Positions 27,014 through 33,567 of a stretch of 64,000 nucleotides of DNA are shown in pieces. The number at the start of each line of letters is the position of its first letter. Position 1 is the stretch's first letter. Position numbers and translations under genes: made by a program. The notes beneath the pieces are model-generated. The model saw only the letters and a program-made list of their open reading frames with translations. It made no database searches and had not been told where the DNA came from. Origin of the DNA: Pedobacter sp. WC2423 (GTDB lineage Bacteria; Bacteroidota; Bacteroidia; Sphingobacteriales; Sphingobacteriaceae); NCBI RefSeq assembly GCF_040822065.1, contig NZ_CP162005.1, positions 2,728,001 to 2,792,000 of the forward strand, written 5' to 3'.

Positions 27014-27280
27014 ATGAAAAGATTATTCATGATGATGTTATTCAGCACATTCTGTTGGACAGCATTTGCAATCAGCACACCTCAGCAGGACACCACAAGA
27101 AGAAAACAAGACACTACCAGACAAAGACAGGACACCACAAGTCAAAAACAAACAACGAAAAAAAACTCTTCAAACAAAAAAATGACGAAGAAAAAAGGAT
27201 GGTCAAAGCGTGATACCCTGAACAGGAACGGCAATGGAAATGGAAATGGTGCCACCACAATGCCACCTCAAAACCACTAA
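27014..27280 (+). CDS. Secreted low-complexity basic protein
   Basis: 88 aa. A signal peptide (residues 1-20, ending TAFA) is followed by a degenerate heptad, QQDTTRR-KQDTTRQ-RQDTTSQ, a Lys-rich stretch (KKNSSNKKMTKKKG) and a short Asn-Gly run (NGNGNGNG). It has no fold I recognise. It could be a disordered envelope protein. It is monocistronic with a hairpin terminator after it. Confidence 0.6.
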   Translation: MKRLFMMMLFSTFCWTAFAISTPQQDTTRRKQDTTRQRQDTTSQKQTTKKNSSNKKMTKKKGWSKRDTLNRNGNGNGNGATTMPPQNH

Positions 27281-27288
27281 TTTATCAA

Positions 27289-27325
27289 AACAACACCAGC
27301 CAGCCTTTAGCTGCCTGGTGTTGTT
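27289..27325 (+). terminator. Hairpin after the secreted basic protein gene
   Basis: An 11-bp perfect stem (AACAACACCAG / CTGGTGTTGTT) starting 9 bp past the stop; the 15-nt loop may hold a short inner stem. The U-run is short, so termination may be weak. Confidence 0.6.
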
Positions 27326-27389
27326 AAATGAAACATTGGCCGTGACTTGAAATTTAATAGCAATAGAATGATTACTAAAATATCAGCAG

Positions 27390-27614
27390 ATGAACAACGA
27401 ATCAGAAAAACAACCAGATCATAAAAATGAGCATCAGGATCTTTCCAAAGAGCATCTGGGAAATGAGCCAGAAGAACAAACTGAAGGAGATCCTGATAGT
27501 CCTTATCGCTTAAAAGGCCTCGAAGACAAGCGGCCTGAGGACAGTAATATTAAAAAAGGGTGGGCTGTAGATTCTAATACCTCCAGAAGGCCACAAGAAA
27601 CAGATGACCACTGA
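27390..27614 (+). CDS. Small acidic hypothetical protein
   Basis: 74 aa, strongly hydrophilic and acidic in its first half, with no Cys and no hydrophobic core (EPEEQTEGDPDSPY). It looks disordered; family unknown. It ends 4 bp before the stop of the convergent OBAP-like gene. Kept because of its bacterial protein-like composition and fit to the gap, but the call is tentative. Confidence 0.45.
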   Translation: MNNESEKQPDHKNEHQDLSKEHLGNEPEEQTEGDPDSPYRLKGLEDKRPEDSNIKKGWAVDSNTSRRPQETDDH

Positions 27615-27618
27615 ACTT

Positions 27619-28374
27619 TTATTGCTTCTGGTGTTTATGCAAAGCAGAATCAATTTCAGAAGATATAGTAAATTGCCTGAATTCCCCATTCTTCCAGGCA
27701 TCAGCACCAGAAACAATCTCTTTTACAGCAATATCATTCCTTTTATTTCTGATTTCTGTTGTATTGATTTTAAACCTGGTATCTCTTTCTTTGATCAGAT
27801 GATCATGGATCTGACCATCCTGGGTAAACCCCATCATAATCATTGGAGCACCTACAGGCAAACTATTCTCCTGATCAGTATGCCAGGTATGAATTGTTTT
27901 TCCGTAAGTAGAAACCAGTTTTTCCATCAGTTCATGTTCAATCCTGTCAGGAATTCCTGGTGCGGTTAACAGCCCCGATTTCACTTCATATCTGTGGCTG
28001 TGCCATAATTTTTTCTCCTGTTCAGGTAATCCTTTAAACAATTTCTCTGTTACAATATATTCAACCCCCATAAGCTTTGCATCTTTTTGGTTTCCATCAT
28101 AAATGACAGCCTGGTAAAGGTCTTCACTTAATTGCGTTACATAATGATGTGCCTCCATTTGTGCATCAGGGTTACCATTATAAAAATGAAATCCATCCAT
28201 ATAGGTAGCTATTGCATTGATTGGTGCTTTATGCTGAAGTAATTCTGCACCTGTATTCAGCAATTTATCTTTATCCGATTTCTCTGCTCCTGCTTCTCCT
28301 ATATTAGAAGGAGAATTCTGATTGTTACATGCTGCTGTAACCAACAATCCAAAAATTAAAATTAGCTGTTTCAT
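27619..28374 (-). CDS. OBAP-like (DUF1264) lipoprotein
   Basis: 251 aa. Signal peptide with lipobox TAAC (Cys at about 16, then NNQN). The mature part matches the OBAP/DUF1264 family best known from plant oil bodies: FHFYNGNPDAQMEAHHY, then LYQAVIYDG, MGVEYIVTEKLF, KKLWHSHRYEVKSGLL and YGKTIHTWHTD. The AHHY and HSH histidines suggest a metal site. Function unknown in bacteria; here it is probably membrane-anchored in the envelope. It follows the membrane-anchored 160-aa protein and the alcohol dehydrogenase on the same strand. Confidence 0.85.
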   Translation of the reverse strand: MKQLILIFGLLVTAACNNQNSPSNIGEAGAEKSDKDKLLNTGAELLQHKAPINAIATYMDGFHFYNGNPDAQMEAHHYVTQLSEDLYQAVIYDGNQKDAKLMGVEYIVTEKLFKGLPEQEKKLWHSHRYEVKSGLLTAPGIPDRIEHELMEKLVSTYGKTIHTWHTDQENSLPVGAPMIMMGFTQDGQIHDHLIKERDTRFKINTTEIRNKRNDIAVKEIVSGADAWKNGEFRQFTISSEIDSALHKHQKQ

Positions 28375-28401
28375 AAATTAAGTAGACTTAAAATGAAAAA
28401 A

Positions 28402-28884
28402 TTATTTTTCACGTCTGAGTGAAAGCATTACAAATACGGCTACTGAGGCTGTTATACCAACTTTAGTGATCAAACTTTTTGTATTATACTTCCATGCAGC
28501 CTTCCATCCTTTTTCTGCAAAAATGTTCGGGAAGTAACCTTTTCCAAGATCATCAATGATCCCTTCATAAACCTGAATACGATCGGCAATCAAAAGTGGC
28601 AGCCAATGCCGGTAACGATCTTCACTATGCCTGAAAGCGTAACGTCTTATCCTGCCGCTCAAACCTGATGGTGGTATTGTAGTTCCAAAAACAACCGATA
28701 AAGCCGGCCGCTCATTAGATTGCAGGATTTCTACTGTTTCTGTCTGTTGTAAAGACCTTTCATAATTTATTCTGTGGTGATCATCACCAGTATAATTTTT
28801 CATCGGATAAGTTGGCTCATTATCAGGATCTGCATCCATGCCCCAGCCAGGTATACTTTTGTAATCTATTCTATTATTTTTCAT
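28402..28884 (-). CDS. Hypothetical membrane-anchored protein
   Basis: 160 aa from the ATG at 28884 (MKNNRIDYKS); a longer frame back to 28962 would overlap the dehydrogenase by 62 bp and reads unlike a protein start. The middle (ERPALSVVFGTTIPPSGLSGRIRR) is distinctive but unfamiliar to me. One C-terminal helix (about 140-156, ITASVAVFVMLS) ends in RREK, like a tail anchor. It starts 16 bp after the alcohol dehydrogenase stop, so it probably shares its transcript. Confidence 0.65.
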   Translation of the reverse strand: MKNNRIDYKSIPGWGMDADPDNEPTYPMKNYTGDDHHRINYERSLQQTETVEILQSNERPALSVVFGTTIPPSGLSGRIRRYAFRHSEDRYRHWLPLLIADRIQVYEGIIDDLGKGYFPNIFAEKGWKAAWKYNTKSLITKVGITASVAVFVMLSLRREK

Positions 28885-28900
28885 TCTCTGAATATTTAAT

Positions 28901-30040
28901 TTAGGGTACAAGCAGGACTTTGATACAGTTATCCAGTTTAGAAGAAAACAGCTGATAAGCATCAGCTATTTCAGCTAAAGGAACACGATGAGTAATCAGC
29001 TCTTTAGGATTTAATCTTCCGGATTGAACATGATCAATAAGTTTAGGTAAAAGGCGTTTTACAGCAGCCTGATTTGCACGTATGGTAATCCCTTTATTTA
29101 ATACATTTCCTATAGGGATGAGATTAAAAGGAGGACCATAAACACCAACTATAGAAACAATTCCACCTTTTTTAACAGAATTGATAGCCCATTGAAGTGC
29201 AGTACCTGCACCTGCCTGCATCATCATAATCCGGCCAGTGAATGTTTGCAGCGTATTGCCTTCTGCCTCGCATCCTACACAATCTATACAAACGTCGGCG
29301 CCATACCAGTCGGTTGTCTTTTTTAAAAACACAACAGGATCTTCCATGGACTTGAAGTTATATACTTCGCAATGGGCATAGTTTTGAGCAAATTCTAAAC
29401 GATAATCAATATGATCAATAACAATCACCCTCGAAGGGCCAAAAAACCAGGCACAACGCGCTGCCATGATACCAACCGGCCCCGCACCAAAAACTACGAC
29501 AGTATCGCCTGGTTTAATTCCTCCCATTTCTGCTGCCTGATAACCTGTTGGTACTACATCGGTCAGCATTACAGCATCATCCAGATCCATACCGGGTGGA
29601 ATGACTGTCGGACCAACATCTGCATAGGGAACCCGTACATATTCTGCCTGTCCTCCATCAAAACCACCAGCCGTATGACTATATCCAAAAATACCTCCAA
29701 CAGCTGTTGCCATTGGATTAGATTCATGACAATTACCATAAAGTCCCTGTTTACAAAAATTACATCTTCCACAGGCAATATTAAAAGGAACCAGAACCTG
29801 ATCACCTACTTTCAACCGCTGTACAAGCGGTCCGACTTCTTCTACAACACCAGTAAATTCATGTCCAAATGTTGTTCCGACACGTGTATCAGGCACCATA
29901 CCATGATAAAGATGAAGATCTGATCCGCAGATACAGCTACGGGTAACTCTCACAATTGCATCCTCTGGATGTAATATTTCAGGCATAGGTTTTTGCCCGG
30001 CACGGACCCTGTAGGGTCCTCGATAATTCATTGCTAGCAT
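28901..30040 (-). CDS. Zinc-dependent alcohol dehydrogenase (formaldehyde dehydrogenase-like)
   Basis: 379 aa medium-chain dehydrogenase. The catalytic zinc ligands are the Cys in CICGSDLH (near 37) and the His-Glu in FGHEFTG (near 60); the structural zinc is held by CGRCNFCKQGLYGNC (near 90-104). The NAD-binding motif is VFGAGPVG (near 184). An insert after the Rossmann fold matches the glutathione-independent formaldehyde dehydrogenase-like group. A second in-frame Met at position 4 is possible. Oxidises a short alcohol or aldehyde; substrate not determined. Confidence 0.93.
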   Translation of the reverse strand: MLAMNYRGPYRVRAGQKPMPEILHPEDAIVRVTRSCICGSDLHLYHGMVPDTRVGTTFGHEFTGVVEEVGPLVQRLKVGDQVLVPFNIACGRCNFCKQGLYGNCHESNPMATAVGGIFGYSHTAGGFDGGQAEYVRVPYADVGPTVIPPGMDLDDAVMLTDVVPTGYQAAEMGGIKPGDTVVVFGAGPVGIMAARCAWFFGPSRVIVIDHIDYRLEFAQNYAHCEVYNFKSMEDPVVFLKKTTDWYGADVCIDCVGCEAEGNTLQTFTGRIMMMQAGAGTALQWAINSVKKGGIVSIVGVYGPPFNLIPIGNVLNKGITIRANQAAVKRLLPKLIDHVQSGRLNPKELITHRVPLAEIADAYQLFSSKLDNCIKVLLVP

Positions 30041-30178
30041 AATATGAATCTTAATTGTTTGAATTCAAAATTCCTTTAAACAATTTGTCAACAATGCCTA
30101 TATAATGAAGTTTCAGTTTTTTTGAAAAGGAGTACTTATCGCATAAAAAAGATTTATACTTATTATTCAGTAAGAATG

Positions 30179-30892
30179 TTATAACTGATCGGCTACAAAT
30201 TCAGCTGTCGCACCGAGTTCCTTCAGATGGTTAATAAGCCCCTTGAGATAGAGCAGATGGCCCTGGTCGACTTCAATATCCTTTTGTTTACTTAATGCTA
30301 AAGCCTGTTGTGGAGTTAATTTGAAATGCTCTTTCAAATAATGTACAATTTTCATCTTCTGCTGACCGATATCTCTAATCAACACTTTTCCCCTTATCCA
30401 CTCTGAAGGTTCTGTATCTGTCTCTTCAACACTATCTTCCTCTTCTTCTTCAATTGATGTATACATTTCCTTCCACAACTCAATAGTCAAATCAAAATTC
30501 TTCTTCAGCAACTGAAGTAATTTCGTTTTATCCTGATCAACTTTTTCTATGCTCAGCAATTTTGCTGTAAAATCATTTAAATCATCAGCTATTTTGACCG
30601 GTATCCAGCTTCCGGCTCCGTGCCATGAAAAATAGACAGGGAAACCCTGATCCTGTTCAGATAAATCCACGTAAAAAGGATCACTCATCTCATTAGAACA
30701 GATTACATACCAGCTTTCCTTAAAATCAGATGATTTTGTACCAGTTAAAGTTTCACCAGTATCTTCAATATATTTATATCCCTGTTGAAATTCCCCGAAA
30801 GTATTGACTTCAGGATAATTGTGCGGAAGATAAAGATTGTCTGGTTCTATTTTCTTCTCTATAAATTTTTTAATTTCCGGATGCAGTTCCAT
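30179..30892 (-). CDS. SUKH (SMI1/KNR4)-like protein with an L7/L12-like C-terminal segment
   Basis: 237 aa. The first 120 residues fit the SMI1/KNR4 (SUKH) fold: WYVICSNEMSDPFYVDLSEQ, a FPVYFSWHGAGSW strand, then DDLNDFTAKLL. An acidic linker (EEEEEDSVEETDTE, about 146-160) leads to a C-terminal segment, LTPQQALALSKQ and LLYLKGLINHLKELGATAEFV, whose helix-helix-strand order resembles ribosomal L7/L12 C-terminal domains. SUKH proteins are often immunity factors in toxin loci, but no toxin is adjacent, and the role is open. Confidence 0.7.
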   Translation of the reverse strand: MELHPEIKKFIEKKIEPDNLYLPHNYPEVNTFGEFQQGYKYIEDTGETLTGTKSSDFKESWYVICSNEMSDPFYVDLSEQDQGFPVYFSWHGAGSWIPVKIADDLNDFTAKLLSIEKVDQDKTKLLQLLKKNFDLTIELWKEMYTSIEEEEEDSVEETDTEPSEWIRGKVLIRDIGQQKMKIVHYLKEHFKLTPQQALALSKQKDIEVDQGHLLYLKGLINHLKELGATAEFVADQL

Positions 30893-30947
30893 ATCGCAAG
30901 CTAATATTTATTTCTATTAATTAGCTAAAACAATGAAGCGTTCTATT

Positions 30948-31796
30948 TTACAAGCCATAAGCTAAAGCCTTTTGTTTGATAAAAGCCAGACTACCTTCGG
31001 CCAGATTTTGCGCATTATGTTTGGAAGGATGCCACAGGCTGACACGTTCTGACATCCCCTCAATGGAAGAGGAAAAGTTTTCTAATACAAGTGCTCCATC
31101 ATAGTTAATCTCTGCGAGGGCTTCAAAGAGATCATCCCAGCGCACATTTCCTTCTCCTGGCATGCCCCGATTACTTTCTGTGATATGCATATGTTTTAAA
31201 TATGTGCCACTTTGGATCACAGGATCACGAAAATTATCTTCTTCAATATTCATGTGAAAGGTATCCAGATGAAGTGCCAATGCAGGCGAACCAACTTGTT
31301 CAATTAAATCCAGCACATCAGCAGCACAAGTACATATATAGCTTTCATACCGGTTAACAGGTTCCAGGCACATCGTTATGCCCAGACGATTGGCATAATC
31401 GGCAGATGAAGTTAATACCTGTACAAGAGTTTCATTTTCCTGAACGGTCTTTACTGAACCTGAAAAAACACCAATACCACTATGCAACACTCCGGCAAGA
31501 ATTTCAGATTCCAGTTCGGCAGCTTTATCAAGTGCCGATTTAATAGCCTCATATGCCTGATCGGGGTAAAAAGGGATGTGGCAATCAGCAGGAAGATTAA
31601 AAGAACAGATGGCCTGAATATGGTGTTCTTGTAATTGTTTCCGCACAGTTGCGGTATCAATATTCATCGAAGGAGGTAATAAGATTTCTAATATATCAAA
31701 CCCTGCCGCTGCGGTTTTTTGAATTGCATAAGCTCCTTCAGCGGCCTTCCACTCTGGCAAGATCCATGATAATAAAGACGCACCGAATTTTACCAT
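30948..31796 (-). CDS. Sugar phosphate isomerase/epimerase (xylose isomerase-like TIM barrel)
   Basis: 282 aa from ATG 31796 (MVKFGASLLSW), the start that fits the barrel's first strand; an earlier in-frame ATG at 31844 adds a non-conserved tail. The metal-binding acids are likely the Glu in CLEPVNRYES, the Asp in HLDTFHMN and the Glu in LVLENFSS, with GEGNVRWDDL as the usual loop. This is the AP endonuclease family 2 barrel used by ketose 3-epimerases and related enzymes. Substrate unknown. Gap of 50 bp to the SUKH-like gene on the same strand. Confidence 0.9.
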   Translation of the reverse strand: MVKFGASLLSWILPEWKAAEGAYAIQKTAAAGFDILEILLPPSMNIDTATVRKQLQEHHIQAICSFNLPADCHIPFYPDQAYEAIKSALDKAAELESEILAGVLHSGIGVFSGSVKTVQENETLVQVLTSSADYANRLGITMCLEPVNRYESYICTCAADVLDLIEQVGSPALALHLDTFHMNIEEDNFRDPVIQSGTYLKHMHITESNRGMPGEGNVRWDDLFEALAEINYDGALVLENFSSSIEGMSERVSLWHPSKHNAQNLAEGSLAFIKQKALAYGL

Positions 31797-31850
31797 ATTA
31801 GCTTCTTTTGTTATAGGTTTAATCAGCAGCAAGCTAGCAAACAAAAATGA

Positions 31851-31871
31851 CCAATTGAACTAATCAATTGG
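31851..31871 (-). terminator. Intrinsic terminator of tRNA-Leu(GAG)
   Basis: An 8-bp perfect stem (CCAATTGA / TCAATTGG) with loop ACTAA, 16 nt past the tRNA end, followed on the minus strand by TCATTTTTGTTTG. Confidence 0.75.
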
Positions 31872-31887
31872 CCATCGTTTTTTGAAG

Positions 31888-31971
31888 TATCCGGAAGCAG
31901 ATTCGAACTGCCACGCCTTTTCAGGCGCCACCCCCTCAAGGTGGTGCGTCTGCCAATTTCGCCACCCGGAT
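31888..31971 (-). tRNA. tRNA-Leu(GAG)
   Basis: 84 nt, class II with a long variable arm. The acceptor ATCCGGG pairs with TCCGGAT, the anticodon stem is CCACC/GGTGG with loop TTGAGGG, giving anticodon GAG for CUC/CUU. CCA is not encoded. It is monocistronic, with promoter and terminator visible. Confidence 0.95.
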
Positions 31972-31984
31972 ATCTTGTGAGGTG

Positions 31985-32016
31985 CAAATATATATTTATT
32001 CGCTATAATCGAGCAA
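31985..32016 (-). promoter_or_regulatory. Promoter of tRNA-Leu(GAG)
   Basis: The -7 box TATATTTG (31992 down to 31985) matches TAnnTTTG, and a TTG (32016-32014) lies 21 nt upstream at the -33 position. This is the best full promoter match in the window. Confidence 0.6.
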
Positions 32017-32028
32017 CTATTTTAAAAA

Positions 32029-32790
32029 TTATAAATTTATAACCAGTCCATCATACCCCAGCCTGATATTATCCGGCAATTCCTTTTCCACATCCGCATG
32101 TTTCCCCATATTATGGCCAATATGCGTTAAATAAGTCATCTCCGCACCAATTTCCTGTGCAAAGGTAATCGCTTCTCCTAAAGTAAAATGCGATATATGA
32201 TCTTCAACCTGCAAAGCATTCACGACTAAAACCTTTGTTCCTTTTATTTTAGCAATCGTTTCCTGTGAAATAGTTTTCGCATCGGTGATATAGGTAAAAT
32301 CATTAATTCTGAAACCCAGGATCGGTAACTTATAATGCATGATCTGCAGAGGAATCAATTCCGTTTTTCCGATATAAAAATTCTCCGTAGCAATCGTATG
32401 TATATTGATCTGCGGAATCCCCGGATAAACCTTTTCCGCAAAAATATAGGAGAACTCTCTTTTCAAAGCATCCTGAACTCTTTCTGTCGCATAAATATCA
32501 ATGTTCTTCTGCAACAAATAATTGAAAGGGCGGATATCATCCAAACCCGCTACATGATCTTTATGCTCATGGGTATACACAATTGCATCCAGATCCTTAA
32601 CACCAGCACGCAGCATCTGATACCTGAAATCAGGCCCGCTATCTATTACAATCGTCTTGTCACCCGTTTCTACCAATACAGATACCCTCAGCCGATTGTC
32701 CCTTGGGTCATCAGAGTGGCAAACTTCACAATTGCAGCAAATCACAGGAATTCCCTGGGAAGTGCCAGTACCTAAAAATGTAATTTTCAA
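32029..32790 (-). CDS. MBL-fold phosphodiesterase (PhnP-like)
   Basis: 253 aa from a TTG at 32790 (LKITFLGTGTSQGIPV, the family start). A longer frame to ATG 32856 adds a non-conserved tail and would start in the T-run of the terminator at 32862-32886, so TTG is preferred. It has the metallo-beta-lactamase motif THEHKDHVAG, further His and Asp ligands, and a CCNCEVC cluster near the N-terminus like the extra zinc site of PhnP-type phosphoribosyl cyclic phosphodiesterases. No phosphonate genes are nearby, so its substrate here is uncertain. Confidence 0.88.
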   Translation of the reverse strand: MKITFLGTGTSQGIPVICCNCEVCHSDDPRDNRLRVSVLVETGDKTIVIDSGPDFRYQMLRAGVKDLDAIVYTHEHKDHVAGLDDIRPFNYLLQKNIDIYATERVQDALKREFSYIFAEKVYPGIPQINIHTIATENFYIGKTELIPLQIMHYKLPILGFRINDFTYITDAKTISQETIAKIKGTKVLVVNALQVEDHISHFTLGEAITFAQEIGAEMTYLTHIGHNMGKHADVEKELPDNIRLGYDGLVINL

Positions 32791-32861
32791 AAGCAGCTGG
32801 TTTATAAGATCCTGTTTAAAATTAAAACAGAGTCTAATGTAGTTCAAAAATAACAAAAAAA

Positions 32862-32886
32862 GGGTTCAGACGCCTTGTCTGAACCC
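32862..32886 (-). terminator. Intrinsic terminator of the ftsK-lolA transcript
   Basis: A 10-bp perfect stem (GGGTTCAGAC / GTCTGAACCC) with loop GCCTT, 19 nt after the lolA-like stop, followed on the minus strand by TTTTTTTGTTATTTTTG. The distal TATTTTTG (32852-32845) also equals the -7 consensus and may serve the downstream PhnP-like gene. Confidence 0.85.
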
Positions 32887-32904
32887 CATTTATCTTTAAT
32901 CTGA

Positions 32905-33555
32905 TTACCGCAAATCAACTACTTCAACACCAGGATATTTCCTCGCATCAAATGTAAATGTCGATTCCGGAACCTTCGCATTGCCCATAAATGATTTTAT
33001 GGTATACGTATATTTATTACCGTTTTTGTCCAGAATTAAAACATTTGACAATTGCTTAGCCACCTTATCAATACTTAACCGGATCTTAAAATAAGAAGTC
33101 TTTGAATCTACAGGAGATAAATCTATCATCTGATAAACCTTTGGCCCTACTTTCTGGTCGCCAGTATAAAGATATTTAAACCCCTTTTCATACAAAGTAA
33201 ACACCTTTGCAGGGTTTAATGCATCACTGCCATTATCTGCAACAGAAACCTGTACTTCTTTATCTTTTTTCAGATAAGTCCACTGGCTTTTACCATCACT
33301 GATCATATCCTGATCAGTCATGATCACTTTATATTTATTAGCAGCAGCTTTTGCAATCAGCGTCCCCTGCTGAGTTTCTTTCGCCTTATTTTGAGGACTT
33401 TCGAGTGTAAAACTAAAATCTGCCTTTACAATATCATAAGATTTATATTTCTTGCTTACCTCCCCCAAAATAGCCTTTGCTTTAACATCCTGCTGAGCAT
33501 AACTACCGAAACTTATTCCTGATACAATCAGTAACGCACTTAATATCTTCTTCAT
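32905..33555 (-). CDS. lolA: LolA-like outer-membrane lipoprotein carrier
   Basis: 216 aa with a signal peptide (about 20 residues, SYAQ). It fits the LolA-like fold: an early KADFSFTLESPQ strand, a long GTLIAKAAANKYKVIM strand pair and a FTFDARKYPGVEVVD C-terminus. LolA carries lipoproteins through the periplasm. It starts 12 bp after the ftsK stop, in the usual Bacteroidota order ftsK-lolA. Confidence 0.85.
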   Translation of the reverse strand: MKKILSALLIVSGISFGSYAQQDVKAKAILGEVSKKYKSYDIVKADFSFTLESPQNKAKETQQGTLIAKAAANKYKVIMTDQDMISDGKSQWTYLKKDKEVQVSVADNGSDALNPAKVFTLYEKGFKYLYTGDQKVGPKVYQMIDLSPVDSKTSYFKIRLSIDKVAKQLSNVLILDKNGNKYTYTIKSFMGNAKVPESTFTFDARKYPGVEVVDLR

Positions 33556-33567
33556 CTGCTCTTCTGG

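Noticed and set aside
27604..27969. 121-codon plus-strand frame
   Set aside because: It is fully antisense to the OBAP-like gene, which has strong family motifs.
28885..28962. Upstream extension of the 160-aa protein
   Set aside because: It overlaps the alcohol dehydrogenase by 62 bp and its composition is unlike a protein start; ATG at 28884 fits.
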